64,000 nt of DNA from Stenotrophomonas rhizophila (lineage in GTDB: Bacteria > Pseudomonadota > Gammaproteobacteria > Xanthomonadales > Xanthomonadaceae): positions 248,001 to 312,000 of the forward strand of contig NZ_RJKV01000003.1 in NCBI RefSeq assembly GCF_003751305.1, in the 5' to 3' direction. A program made the position numbers and the translations under genes. The notes beneath the pieces were generated by a model. It saw nothing but the letters and a program-made list of their open reading frames with translations. It was not told where the DNA came from and searched no databases. Of this stretch, positions 42,576 to 51,606 are shown piece by piece; position 1 is the first letter of the stretch, and every line of letters begins with the position of its first letter.

Positions 42576-44960
42576 GTGAGCATCGAAACCAGCACTGACA
42601 TCGATAAGGAAAGCGAGTTCCTGCTGACCTCGCCGCCGACGGCGACCGCCATGAGCGTGACCAAGCGCAACGGCACGACCGAACTGGTGGACCTGAACAA
42701 GATCGTGCGCGCGGTACAGCGCTGCGCCGAGGGTCTGCATGCGGTCGATCCGATGCGTGTGGCGACCCGCACCATCTCCGGCCTGTACAACGGCGCGACC
42801 ACCCAGGAGCTGGACGAACTGTCGATCCGCACCTCGGCGCTGCTGATCGGTGAGGAGCCGGAGTACGGTCGCCTGGCCGCGCGCCTGCTGGCCAACTTCA
42901 TCGCCAAGGAAGTGTCCGGCCAGGAAATCCATGCGTTCTCGCAGTCGGTCGGCCGCGGCCACGAAGTGGGCCTGATCAACGCGCGCCTGCTCGATTTCGT
43001 GCAGGTCAACGCGCGCAAGCTCAACGACGCGATCGATCCGACCCTGGACCTGCATTTCGATTACTTCGGCCTGCGCACCCTGTACGACCGTTACCTGCTG
43101 CGCCATCCGCACACCCGCAAGGTGATCGAGACCCCGCAGCAGTTCTTCCTGCGCATCGCCAGCGCCTTGAGCGAAGACGTGCCCGAAGCCCTGGCGCTGT
43201 ACAAGCGCATGGGCAATCTGGATTACCTGCCGTCCAGCCCGACCCTGTTCAACTCCGGCACCACGCATGAGCAGCTGTCCTCGTGCTTCCTGCTGGATTC
43301 GCCGCAGGATTCGCTGGAGTCGATCTACGCCAAGTACGGCGATATCGCCCAGCTCTCCAAGTTCAGCGGCGGCATCGGCGTCAGCTACAGCCGCGTGCGT
43401 TCGCGCGGTTCGCTGATCAAGTCCACCAACGGCCATTCCAACGGCATCGTGCCGTGGCTGAAGACCATGGATTCGTCCGTGGCGGCGGTCAACCAGGGCG
43501 GCAAGCGCAAGGGCGCGGCCTGTGTGTACCTGGAAACCTGGCACGCCGATATCGAGGATTTCCTCGAGCTGCGTGACAACACCGGTGACGAATCGCGGCG
43601 TGCGCACAACCTGAATCTGGCCAACTGGATCCCGGACCTGTTCATGCAGCGCGTCGAGGCCGACCAGGAGTGGTCGCTGTTCGATCCGAGCGTGGTGCCC
43701 GAGTTCACCGATCTGTTCGGTGAAGCCTTCGAACAGGCTTACCTGCAGGCAGAAACCCAGGGCAAGGCCCAGCGCACGATCTCCGCACGCAAGCTGTACT
43801 CGCGGATGATGCGTACCCTGGCCGAGACCGGCAACGGCTGGATGACCTTCAAGGACAAGTGCAACCGCGCCAGCAACCAGACCCTGCGTCCGGGCAACGT
43901 GATCCACCTGTCCAACCTGTGCACCGAAATCCTGGAAATCACCTCGGCCGAAGAGACCGCAGTGTGCAACCTGGGCTCGATCAACCTGGGCAACCATTTC
44001 GATGCCCACGGTGAGTTCGATTTCGACAAGCTGGCCGACACCGTGCGCCTGGGCGTGCGTCAGCTCGACCGCGTGATCGACCTGAACTTCTACCCGATCG
44101 AAACCGCCCGCCGCGGCAACCTGCGCTGGCGTCCGGTCGGCCTGGGCTGCATGGGCCTGCAGGACGTGTTCTTCCGCAAGCGTCTGGCCTTTGACAGTGC
44201 CGAAGCCCGCGCGCTGTCGAAGAAGATCGCCGAAGCGATCTACTTCCACGCGCTGGAAACCTCGTGCGAGCTGGCCCAGGAACGCGGCAAGCACCCGTCC
44301 TTCGCCGACACCCGTGCGGCCAGCGGCGAGCTGCAGTTCGATGCCTGGAACGTGGTGCCCGAAGACACCGCGCGTTGGGATGCCCTGCGTGAGCGCATCA
44401 AGGAACACGGCCTACGCAACTCGCTGCTGATCGCGATCGCCCCGACCGCCACCATCGCCTCGATCGCCGGTTGCTACGAGTGCGTCGAGCCGCAGGTGTC
44501 CAACCTGTTCAAGCGCGAAACGCTGTCCGGCGACTTCCTGCAGGTCAACCGTTACCTGGTGAACGAGCTGAAGAAGCTGGGCCACTGGACGCCGGAAATG
44601 CGCGACGCGATCAAGCTGGCCGAAGGCTCGATCCAGGGCATCACCCAGATTCCGGAAACGCTGCGCCACGTGTACCGCACCGCCTGGGAACTGCCGATGC
44701 GTTCGCTGATCGACATGGCCGCCGAGCGCGGTGCGTTCATCGACCAGTCCGCCTCGCTCAACCTGTTCATGGAAAGCCCGAACATCGGCGCGATGTCCTC
44801 CATGTACATGTACGCCTGGAAGCAGGGCATCAAGACCACGTACTACCTGCGTTCGCGCCCGGCGACCAAGATCGCCAAGACGACCGTCAGCAGCTACACC
44901 CCGGTCGAAGCCGTCGCCTGCTCGCTGGAAAACCCGGAAAGCTGCGAGGCGTGCCAGTAA
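42576..44960 (+). CDS. nrdA: class Ia ribonucleoside-diphosphate reductase, alpha subunit
   Basis: The 794-residue protein reduces ribonucleoside diphosphates to deoxyribonucleotides. It begins with an ATP-cone (residues about 25-110, VTKRNGTTELVDLNKIVRA), the allosteric activity site. The catalytic core has SSCFLLDSPQDSLESI, NLCTEI (radical Cys and Glu) and MAAERGAFIDQSASLNLFM. The C-terminus ends CEACQ, the redox-active Cys pair. GTG at 42576 is the start, with AGAGGAAA upstream. nrdB follows after 110 bp containing two hairpins. Confidence 0.96.
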   Translation: MSIETSTDIDKESEFLLTSPPTATAMSVTKRNGTTELVDLNKIVRAVQRCAEGLHAVDPMRVATRTISGLYNGATTQELDELSIRTSALLIGEEPEYGRLAARLLANFIAKEVSGQEIHAFSQSVGRGHEVGLINARLLDFVQVNARKLNDAIDPTLDLHFDYFGLRTLYDRYLLRHPHTRKVIETPQQFFLRIASALSEDVPEALALYKRMGNLDYLPSSPTLFNSGTTHEQLSSCFLLDSPQDSLESIYAKYGDIAQLSKFSGGIGVSYSRVRSRGSLIKSTNGHSNGIVPWLKTMDSSVAAVNQGGKRKGAACVYLETWHADIEDFLELRDNTGDESRRAHNLNLANWIPDLFMQRVEADQEWSLFDPSVVPEFTDLFGEAFEQAYLQAETQGKAQRTISARKLYSRMMRTLAETGNGWMTFKDKCNRASNQTLRPGNVIHLSNLCTEILEITSAEETAVCNLGSINLGNHFDAHGEFDFDKLADTVRLGVRQLDRVIDLNFYPIETARRGNLRWRPVGLGCMGLQDVFFRKRLAFDSAEARALSKKIAEAIYFHALETSCELAQERGKHPSFADTRAASGELQFDAWNVVPEDTARWDALRERIKEHGLRNSLLIAIAPTATIASIAGCYECVEPQVSNLFKRETLSGDFLQVNRYLVNELKKLGHWTPEMRDAIKLAEGSIQGITQIPETLRHVYRTAWELPMRSLIDMAAERGAFIDQSASLNLFMESPNIGAMSSMYMYAWKQGIKTTYYLRSRPATKIAKTTVSSYTPVEAVACSLENPESCEACQ

Positions 44961-44967
44961 ACAAGGC

Positions 44968-44990
44968 GTGCCGGCCCACCGGGCCGGCAC
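44968..44990 (+). repeat. perfect hairpin after nrdA
   Basis: GTGCCGGCCC-acc-GGGCCGGCAC is a perfect 10-bp stem 8 bp after the nrdA stop. It lacks both the GTAG head and a T run. It may protect the nrdA message end. Confidence 0.6.
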
Positions 44991-45023
44991 CGCCGGGTGC
45001 ACGGACGGAACATCACACATTCG

Positions 45024-45048
45024 GTAGCTACCGACCGTTGGTCGGTAG
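45024..45048 (+). repeat. GTAG-headed REP hairpin (SMAG-like) before nrdB
   Basis: GTAG is followed by CTACCGACC-gtt-GGTCGGTAG, ending 22 bp before the nrdB ATG. The second arm ends in GTAG too, so the element is nearly symmetrical. Confidence 0.85.
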
Positions 45049-45070
45049 TCGCCAAGAAGGACGAAACACC

Positions 45071-46090
45071 ATGGCCGACAAGCCGAGTCAAATGCTGCTC
45101 GATCCAGGTTTTGAACTGACGTTGCGCCCGATGCGCTACCCGCAGTTCTATGACATGTATCGCAACGCGATCAAGAACACCTGGACGGTCGAGGAAATCA
45201 ACTTCCAGATCGACATCAGCGACCTGCACAGCAAAATGTCGCCGGGCGAACGTCATCTGATCCACCGCCTGGTCGCGTTCTTCGCCACCGGCGATTCGAT
45301 CGTGTCCAACAATCTGGTGCTGAACCTGTATCAGCATCTGAATGCGCCGGAAGCGCGCATGTACCTGTCGCGCCAGCTGTACGAAGAAGCGCTGCACGTG
45401 CAGTTCTACCTGACCCTGCTCGACAACTACCTGCCGGATCCGGACGAGCGCGCCAAGGCGTTCGACGCGGTGGAGAACATCGATTCGATCAAGAAGAAGG
45501 CCGACTTCTGCTTCAAGTGGATCGATTCGATCCAGAACCTGAAGCGCATCGAGACCCGTGACGAGCGTCGCCAGTTCCTGCTCAACCAGATCTGCTTCGC
45601 GGCGTGCATCGAGGGCCTGTTCTTCTTCGCGGCCTTCGCCTACGTCTACTACTTCCGTTCGCGCGGTCTGCTCAACGGTCTGGCCTCGGGCACCAACTGG
45701 GTGTTCCGCGACGAGAGCGCGCACATGGAGTTCGCCTTCGAGTGCGTGGACGTGATCCGCGAGGAAGAGCCGGACCTGTTCGACGACGCGATGAAGCAGG
45801 AGGTCTACGACATGCTGGCCGATGCGATCGAGTGCGAAGTGCAGTTCGCCGAAGACGTGCTGTCGGGCGGTGTGGCGGGCATTTCGACGCGTGACATGCG
45901 CCAGTATCTGCAGCATTGCGCGGACAATCATTTCCATCGCCTGGGCATGGAGAAGAAGTACAACGTGCGCAATCCGCTGAGCTTCATGGAGCTGCAGGAT
46001 GTGCAGGAGTTGACCAACTTCTTCGAGCGTCGTTCGTCGGCCTACCAGGTGGGCGTGAAGGGCGAAGTGTCGTTCGATATGTCGTTCTGA
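45071..46090 (+). CDS. nrdB: class Ia ribonucleotide reductase, beta subunit
   Basis: The 339-residue ferritin-like protein holds the diiron-tyrosyl radical cofactor. Visible ligands are Glu106 and His109 in YEEALHVQFY, with Tyr113 in the place of the radical Tyr, and the second pair in RDESAHMEFAFE. The ATG at 45071 has AAGGA upstream, just after a REP hairpin. A strong terminator ends the operon. Confidence 0.95.
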   Translation: MADKPSQMLLDPGFELTLRPMRYPQFYDMYRNAIKNTWTVEEINFQIDISDLHSKMSPGERHLIHRLVAFFATGDSIVSNNLVLNLYQHLNAPEARMYLSRQLYEEALHVQFYLTLLDNYLPDPDERAKAFDAVENIDSIKKKADFCFKWIDSIQNLKRIETRDERRQFLLNQICFAACIEGLFFFAAFAYVYYFRSRGLLNGLASGTNWVFRDESAHMEFAFECVDVIREEEPDLFDDAMKQEVYDMLADAIECEVQFAEDVLSGGVAGISTRDMRQYLQHCADNHFHRLGMEKKYNVRNPLSFMELQDVQELTNFFERRSSAYQVGVKGEVSFDMSF

Positions 46091-46114
46091 TCTGACGCTT
46101 ACGTCGTGATTTAG

Positions 46115-46144
46115 AAAAGCCCCGGACATGTTCCGGGGCTTTTT
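46115..46144 (+). terminator. intrinsic terminator of nrdAB
   Basis: AAAAGCCCCGGA (46115-46126) pairs perfectly with TCCGGGGCTTTT (46132-46143) around a 5-nt loop, and the T run continues. Confidence 0.95.
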
Positions 46145-46433
46145 CGTTTCCCGGTCTTGAGTGCCCTACACCTGCGAATCACCGACGTTAAAATCGAGCA
46201 TAGAAAGCTCGCCTTGCAAGAAGTGCTTCGAGAGTGGCAAGAGGCGAACGTTTCGTCTAGTCACTGTTCGCAACAGAGCAAGGGATTCTAGACATCGGAT
46301 CGCTGCGAACTGTCTCCCTGATGCTTATGCCGATCTGTCGATAGCGAGCTTTGCGAACCATCAAAATGCTGCGTCTTGACTAGAAGACCCCATCGGAGCG
46401 CTGAAGCGTTCATCAAGTCGGATTGGCCATCTG
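46145..46433. other. AT-richer spacer without a gene
   Basis: I see no convincing gene, tRNA or repeat here. Short open frames lack ribosome sites and protein-like composition. It marks the left edge of the AT-rich islet that ends near the thioesterase gene. Confidence 0.6.
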
Positions 46434-46461
46434 TTGACACGTTATGCAGTAGATGTATAGC
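46434..46461 (+). promoter_or_regulatory. sigma-70 type promoter for the HTH gene
   Basis: A perfect -35 TTGACA (46434-46439) and TATAGC (46456-46461) are 16 bp apart, 77 bp before the HTH protein start. Confidence 0.55.
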
Positions 46462-46538
46462 ATGCCGCCAGCGCCCTAAAAAAGCATCCCCAAATTCGCG
46501 TAATGCGGGTCGAATCGTTCTATGAAGGGGCAATGACT

Positions 46539-46847
46539 ATGAAAATTGAAATTACACATCCAATGTTTGCGCAAAATATCGTTGAATTAAATATTGATGC
46601 CCTAAAAATTAGATTATCCCTAATTCTAAAAACTATAATAGAGCAACGAAGCTGGACTCAAACTTCTGCGGCTGAAAATTTGGGTGTTACACAGCCTAGA
46701 ATTAGCAACTTGTGCAATTCCAGACTTGAAAAGTTCTCTGTGGACAGCTTACTGCAGATGATCATAAGGGCGGGCTATGAATTTGATTTGAGGTTTTCCC
46801 CTCAGAGCGAAAAGAAGCCATTGGAAATTGGGATTAGAAAGTCATAA
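46539..46847 (+). CDS. XRE-family HTH protein, HigA-like antitoxin
   Basis: The 102-residue protein carries an HTH (WTQTSAAENLGVTQPRISNLCNSRLEKFSVDSLLQM, residues about 42-77), the type found in antitoxins of HigB/Gp49 toxins. The start at 46539 was chosen because AAGGGG ends 8 bp before it; ATGs at 46503 and 46533 are less well placed. Its base composition is very unlike the genome: bases 46561-46620 hold only 18 G+C of 60. It is convergent with the toxin-like gene, 51 bp apart, which is not the usual operon order. Confidence 0.75.
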   Translation: MKIEITHPMFAQNIVELNIDALKIRLSLILKTIIEQRSWTQTSAAENLGVTQPRISNLCNSRLEKFSVDSLLQMIIRAGYEFDLRFSPQSEKKPLEIGIRKS

Positions 46848-46898
46848 ATGAAGAATGGGCGACAGACCCCTGCAGATCTGCCGCCCATCGTCACCGCC

Positions 46899-47249
46899 TT
46901 ATCCCTTTTTCATCCTCTTCTTCACTACTTCAAGCAGAGGGCGAAGGGGACCATTCTTTGCCTTCTCACGCCCCGCCACTACAACAATTTTACCAGGCTC
47001 CTTCATGTGGAACACGCACCTGAATGAAGGACGACCTCGAGTCTTCATTTCAAAGACTCCAGCCCCTACATCCGTTAGGGGCTTTATTTCCAATGTTGGC
47101 TTAAGTCCACTAGCCAGTGCGACCAAGCACTCTTGTATCTCTAGCCTAGCCCTGTGGGTAGCGTCAGATACTTCACGCCCAGCTGCATTACTTATAGGCT
47201 CTATAGTGCGAGCCGTGCCGCTACTATCAGGGTTTGAATCGTCGTTCAT
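46899..47249 (-). CDS. Gp49/HigB-like toxin of the RelE superfamily
   Basis: The 116-residue basic protein has a helical start and then the strand pattern KPLTDVGAGVFEMKTRGRPSFRCVFHMKEPGKIVVVAG and a Lys-rich end, as in phage Gp49-like and HigB mRNA-cleaving toxins. A GGGGAA site 7 bp before the ATG supports the start. Its first 30 residues are Ser/Asn-rich and not part of the fold. Its likely antitoxin is encoded on the other strand, tail to tail. Toxin activity is inferred. Confidence 0.65.
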   Translation of the reverse strand: MNDDSNPDSSGTARTIEPISNAAGREVSDATHRARLEIQECLVALASGLKPTLEIKPLTDVGAGVFEMKTRGRPSFRCVFHMKEPGKIVVVAGREKAKNGPLRPLLEVVKKRMKKG

Positions 47250-47288
47250 GTTTGTATTCCCCGTGGTTATAAATACGCCGTCGAAGTT

Positions 47289-47660
47289 TCATGTCATGTC
47301 TTCCTTTGAAGTTGAGGAATGAGTGGTCAGGGAGAATCCCTGACCACGATTGAAATATACAACTAGTGCATACATATTGCAACGCTCATTAACTCTAACG
47401 ATCTTGCTAGCAGTGAGTGTTTTAATTGTCTTATTAATCAATAACTTGTGTTGATGTGCGGAGGCTTTTGCGACCCTTGTTGCAATACTAGATTCACTCG
47501 CTGCATAATGCGCGGCTTGCTTTTTCAGCAAAGATGGGTTCATTGTGAACACTTCGTTCATGTTGTATTTTGTCTGAGCTGGAATTTTTATGCCCCGCAT
47601 CGTCGTTGCCGCAGAGTTTCGGTCTCGATCCTCACTTGTGCTGGCAGCTAGTGTGAACAT
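47289..47660 (-). CDS. hypothetical protein upstream of the toxin-like gene
   Basis: An open frame of 123 codons ends 39 bp before the toxin-like gene on the same strand. The residues (for example HKLLINKTIKTLTASKIVRVN) look protein-like but match no family I know. No start has a ribosome site; ATGs at 47660, 47600 and 47561 are all possible. It may be a decayed gene or part of the islet's original operon. Confidence 0.35.
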   Translation of the reverse strand: MFTLAASTSEDRDRNSAATTMRGIKIPAQTKYNMNEVFTMNPSLLKKQAAHYAASESSIATRVAKASAHQHKLLINKTIKTLTASKIVRVNERCNMYALVVYFNRGQGFSLTTHSSTSKEDMT

Positions 47661-47997
47661 GCGACAGCAGGTATCTGGATCAGGTATGGAGCGAAGGAAA
47701 TGTTCGACGAAGTCGTCTACCTCACCGTTGATCGATCCTCTACAGCCATAGCAGCCACTTTAGATCGGTGCTTCAAAATCGAACCTTCTAAGTCGAAAGC
47801 ATTTGCCGAGGGGCTGTTGGGCGGTCGTGGTTATGGACTGAATCGTTATGCTGTCCTGATGCAGCGCCGCGACTTGGCGATGTCTCTTGGGCGAGCGAGT
47901 GCGGTACCAAAGGGCCAACGGGGATGACGTTGGCGCGCGCAGATGCTGCACGCATGTAGTGCCGTAAGATCTGCTGCATCCCAAACCGGCCCCCGCC
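47661..47997. other. spacer with one doubtful small frame
   Basis: The only plausible gene is a 75-codon frame on the plus strand at 47700-47927 with AAGGA just before its ATG. Its product has no recognisable domain, so I do not call it. GC content rises again toward the thioesterase gene. Confidence 0.5.
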
Positions 47998-48411
47998 ATG
48001 ACCCCCATCCCTGAGACCATCCCGCCCATCGAAGTCCGCATGGCCGAGATCGTGTTCCCCAACCACACCAACCACATGGGCACCCTGTTCGGTGGCCAGG
48101 CGCTGGCATGGATGGACAAGGCGGCGTTCCTGGCCGCGGCCCGCTACTCGCGCCGCACCGTGGTCACTGCGCGCTCGGACCAGGTCGATTTCAAGCTGCC
48201 GATCCGCATCGGCCAGATGGTCGAAACCGTCGGCCGCATCGTTGAAGTGGGCCGCAGCTCGATGAAGGTGGAGGTCGAACTGATCGCCGAGGACCTGCAC
48301 AACGGTGAGCGCAAGCTCTGCACGCGCGGGCACTTCGTGATGATCGCCCTGGATGCCGACGGCCACCCCACGACCGTTCCGCCGCTGCCGGGTGACATCC
48401 CGGGCCCGTAA
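47998..48411 (+). CDS. acyl-CoA thioesterase, YciA-like hotdog fold
   Basis: The 137-residue protein has the YciA-type motif NHTNHMGTLFGGQALAWMDKAAF, which includes the catalytic Asp, followed by FKLPIRIGQMVE. It hydrolyses acyl-CoA thioesters with broad specificity. The end is a Pro-rich tail. It lies next to sir2 on the same strand. Confidence 0.92.
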   Translation: MTPIPETIPPIEVRMAEIVFPNHTNHMGTLFGGQALAWMDKAAFLAAARYSRRTVVTARSDQVDFKLPIRIGQMVETVGRIVEVGRSSMKVEVELIAEDLHNGERKLCTRGHFVMIALDADGHPTTVPPLPGDIPGP

Positions 48412-48457
48412 GCGGCTGGCGATTGCCTCTCCGCGCCTGCGCCCCCATCTGCTGATC

Positions 48458-49276
48458 ATGAGCACACCTCTCGCCGAGTTCATCGACCGCGCCCAGCGCC
48501 TGTTCGTGCTGACCGGCGCGGGCTGCAGCACCGATTCGGGCATCCCGGATTACCGCGATGCCGATGGCCAGTGGAAGCGCAGCCCGCCCGTCACCTACCA
48601 GGCCTTCATGGGTGAACTGGCCACGCGCCAGCGCTACTGGGCGCGCAGCCTGCTGGGCTGGCCCCGGTTCGGGTGGGCCCAGCCGAACGGCACGCACGCC
48701 GCGCTCGCCGCACTGGAAGCCCGGGGCCAGATCGAGCTGCTGCTCACCCAGAATGTCGACCGCCTGCATCAGCGGGCTGGGAGCGAGACGGTGATCGATC
48801 TGCATGGGCGGCTGGACCAGGTGCGCTGCATGGGCTGTGAAGCACGCACCCCGCGCGAGGCGTTCCAGCACCGGCTGCTGTCGCTAAACCCCGGCTGGGA
48901 GCATCTGGAGGCCGGACAGGCGCCCGATGGCGATGCCGATCTGGAGATGGATTTCTCCGCCTTCCAGGTGCCGGCCTGCCCGGTATGCGGCGGGGTGCTC
49001 AAGCCGGACGTGGTGTTCTTCGGTGAAAGCGTGCCGCGCGAGCGGGTCGCCACCGTTCACGACCATCTGCAGCGGGCCGATGCGGTGCTGGTGGTCGGTT
49101 CCTCGCTGATGGTCTATTCCGGATTCCGCTTCGTGCAGGCGGCCGCGCAGGCCGGGGTGCCGATCGCTGCGCTCAACCGCGGCCTTACCCGCGCCGACGC
49201 GCTGCTGAGCCTGAAAGTCGACCAATCCTGCGCCGAGGCGCTGGCCTTCCTGCTGCCGGGAACCGCCGCCGCCTGA
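48458..49276 (+). CDS. Sir2-type NAD-dependent protein deacylase
   Basis: The 272-residue protein has the sirtuin signatures GAGCSTDSGIPDYRD (residues 20-34), TQNVDRLH, HGRLDQVRC and VVFFGESVP. Zinc Cys residues are present (CMGC and CPVCGG). It removes acyl groups from lysines using NAD. The start at 48458 gives MSTPLAEFIDRAQRLFVLTGAG. It lies 46 bp after the thioesterase gene, so coupling to acyl-CoA metabolism is plausible. The later pncA gene recycles nicotinamide, a product of this reaction. Confidence 0.93.
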   Translation: MSTPLAEFIDRAQRLFVLTGAGCSTDSGIPDYRDADGQWKRSPPVTYQAFMGELATRQRYWARSLLGWPRFGWAQPNGTHAALAALEARGQIELLLTQNVDRLHQRAGSETVIDLHGRLDQVRCMGCEARTPREAFQHRLLSLNPGWEHLEAGQAPDGDADLEMDFSAFQVPACPVCGGVLKPDVVFFGESVPRERVATVHDHLQRADAVLVVGSSLMVYSGFRFVQAAAQAGVPIAALNRGLTRADALLSLKVDQSCAEALAFLLPGTAAA

Positions 49277-49334
49277 GCCGCTACGAAACACTGATCCATT
49301 GGCACGGTTGCCTCCGCCGCCGCACAGGAGTGCA

Positions 49335-50483
49335 ATGGCGTCCGGTTCCATTTCCTCTTCCCGAGTTCCCCCCTTGAGCCAGCTCTTCTCCTCCATCCCC
49401 TTCGGCCCGCTGACCCTGCCCAACCGCATCGTGATCGCGCCGATGTGCCAGTACTCGTGCGTCGACGGCCTCGCCAACGACTGGCACCGCATCCATCTGG
49501 GGCAGCTGTCGCAGTCCGGTGCCGGCCTGCTGATCCTGGAAGCCACCGCTGTGTTGCCGGAAGGCCGCATCAGCTGGGCCGATCTGGGTCTGTGGGATGA
49601 CGCCACCGAAGCCGCGCTGGCCTCTGTCGTGGCCTCGGTCAAGCAATGGTCGCCGATGCCGCTGGGCGTGCAGTTGGGCCATGCCGGGCGCAAGGCCTCG
49701 GTCAACAAGCCGTGGGAAGGCGGCGGTGCGATGGACCCGTCCGATCCGCGCGCCTGGCCCACGGTCGCGCCGTCCGCACTGCCGTTCGCCAAGACCGATC
49801 CGACGCCGACCGAACTGGACCTGGCCGGTATCGATGCCGTGGTTGAAGCCTTCGCGGCTGCGGCCCGTCGCGCCGAACGCGTCGGCATGGATCTGATCGA
49901 ACTGCACGCCGCGCACGGTTACCTGCTGCACCAGTTCCTGTCGCCGCTGAGCAACCGCCGCGAGGACGACTACGGTGGCTCGCTGGAAAACCGCATGCGC
50001 CTGCTGGTGCGCGTGTTCGACGCCGTGCGCGAGGCCGTCTCCGATCGCATCGCGGTGGGTGTGCGCATCTCCGCCAGCGACTGGGTGGCCGGCGGCTGGG
50101 ATATCGAGCAGACCACGACCCTGGCGCACGTGCTGGACGCGCGCGGGTGCCAGTTCCTGCACGTTTCCAGCGGTGGCAATGATCCGCGCCAGCAGATTCC
50201 GCTGTCGCCGGGCTACCAGGTGCCGTTCGCGCAGGCGATCAAGGCGCACAAGCTGCGCATGCCGGTCATCGCCGTGGGCCTGATCACCGAGCCCTCGCAG
50301 GCCGAATCGATCCTGCGCCATGGTCATGCCGATGCGATCGCGCTGGCCCGTGGCATCCTCTACGATCCGCGCTGGCCGTGGCATGCCGCCGCGGCACTGG
50401 GCGATTCGGTCGCCCCGGCACCGCAGTACCTGCGCTGCGAACCGCGCGAAGCCCGCGGTGTGTTCATCGCCCCGGAACGCTGA
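49335..50483 (+). CDS. old yellow enzyme, YqjM/XenA class ene-reductase
   Basis: The 382-residue FMN TIM-barrel protein has the class-specific APMCQYSC near the N-terminus (Cys of YqjM-type enzymes), LGHAGRKA, and DLIELHAAHGYLLHQFLSPLSNRR with the active-site His pair. It reduces activated C=C bonds with NAD(P)H. AGGAG lies only 4 bp before the ATG at 49335; a TTG at 49374 is an alternative start. Confidence 0.92.
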   Translation: MASGSISSSRVPPLSQLFSSIPFGPLTLPNRIVIAPMCQYSCVDGLANDWHRIHLGQLSQSGAGLLILEATAVLPEGRISWADLGLWDDATEAALASVVASVKQWSPMPLGVQLGHAGRKASVNKPWEGGGAMDPSDPRAWPTVAPSALPFAKTDPTPTELDLAGIDAVVEAFAAAARRAERVGMDLIELHAAHGYLLHQFLSPLSNRREDDYGGSLENRMRLLVRVFDAVREAVSDRIAVGVRISASDWVAGGWDIEQTTTLAHVLDARGCQFLHVSSGGNDPRQQIPLSPGYQVPFAQAIKAHKLRMPVIAVGLITEPSQAESILRHGHADAIALARGILYDPRWPWHAAAALGDSVAPAPQYLRCEPREARGVFIAPER

Positions 50484-50493
50484 GTCGCTGACG

Positions 50494-50516
50494 GTGGTGC
50501 CGGCCGCTGGCCGGCA
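50494..50516 (+). repeat. degenerate REP hairpin with GTGG head
   Basis: GTGG replaces GTAG before TGCCGGCC-gct-GGCCGGCA. It lies between the convergent ene-reductase and LysR genes. Confidence 0.75.
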
Positions 50517-50534
50517 TCCCGGGTGACCCTGCGC

Positions 50535-51467
50535 TCAGCCGACGTCCACCCGCCACGCCGGCGGCAGCCCTTCGATGATGTGCTGCATCAGCGCCCGCAC
50601 CTTCGGGGTCAGATCGCGGCGATCGCTGACACACAGGAACAACCGCATTGGTTCCGGTGAGGCCTGGGTGCTCGCCGAATCCCCGGGTTCGAACAGCGCC
50701 TGCAGCTCGCCGCGCGCGAGATAGGGCGCGGCCACGAACGCCGCCAGCCGGGTGATGCCGCCGCCGGCCACCGCCATCGCGGCCAGCGCGTCGATGTCAT
50801 CACTGGCCAGTGCCGGGGTCACCTCGGCATCGAAGCGCATGCCGTCGCGCACGAAACCCCAGCGCAGGTAGCGCCCATCCAGCGGATAACGGAACAAGAG
50901 GCAGCGATGCTCGCGCAGCGCCTCTGGAGTGAGCGGGATGCCGGCACGCGCGAGATACGACGGTGCCGCGCAGACCACGAACGGCACCTGCGCGATGGGC
51001 CGTGCGACCAGGCCTTCTTCCAGCTGCGGTTCGATGCGGATGCTTACGTCCACGTCTTCGTGCGCATGGTCGACGCTGCGGTCGGCCAGCAGCAGTCCGA
51101 TCGCCAGCCGTGGATAGCGTGCCTGCAATGCGGGCATCAGCGGCGCCAGCACATGACGGCCGAAAGCCGCGCTGCTGGCAATGCGCAGCCGGCCTTCGGG
51201 CGTGGCATCCAGATCGGTCACGGCGGCCTGTGCCCGCTGCAGATCACGCTCGATGTGGCGCACCTGGGCGAGATAGACCGCGCCGCGCTCGGTCAGCGCG
51301 AGCTGGCGGGTGGTGCGGTTGAGCAGGCGCACGCCGAGGTGGGCTTCGAGCCGGGCGATGTTCTGCCCGACCGCGGCGGGGCTGATGCCCAGCGTCCGCG
51401 CGGCCGCGGCCAGGCTGCCGGCATCGGCGGTGCGGATGAAACTGCGAATTGACTGGAGAATGTTCAT
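50535..51467 (-). CDS. LysR-type transcriptional regulator
   Basis: The 310-residue protein begins MNILQSIRSFIRTADAGSLAAAARTLGISPAAVGQNIARLE, a typical LysR HTH of the group that regulates small reductases and exporters. An ATG four codons upstream (51479) is also possible. It is divergent from the DUF2798 gene, 139 bp away, so that gene is its probable target. No effector can be named. Confidence 0.87.
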   Translation of the reverse strand: MNILQSIRSFIRTADAGSLAAAARTLGISPAAVGQNIARLEAHLGVRLLNRTTRQLALTERGAVYLAQVRHIERDLQRAQAAVTDLDATPEGRLRIASSAAFGRHVLAPLMPALQARYPRLAIGLLLADRSVDHAHEDVDVSIRIEPQLEEGLVARPIAQVPFVVCAAPSYLARAGIPLTPEALREHRCLLFRYPLDGRYLRWGFVRDGMRFDAEVTPALASDDIDALAAMAVAGGGITRLAAFVAAPYLARGELQALFEPGDSASTQASPEPMRLFLCVSDRRDLTPKVRALMQHIIEGLPPAWRVDVG

Positions 51468-51606
51468 GCTGAAGGCCATTTTCCATGGTCATTGCAAAGA
51501 ATTGCTTTATAAAGCGCCAAGCCGGCGCGGTCTACCAGGCTTTCCGGGCGCTGGCTATCGTGCCGGTCCCGCAACCGCTGGTTGCCTGATCAAAGGAACC
51601 CTACGC

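Noticed and set aside
46161..46379. 72-codon open frame after the nrdB terminator.
   Set aside because: No ribosome site, unlikely composition (many Ser, Arg and Cys) and no resemblance to a family.
47700..47927. 75-codon open frame before the thioesterase gene.
   Set aside because: It has AAGGA close to its ATG but no domain and no sign of conservation; kept only as a note in the spacer entry.
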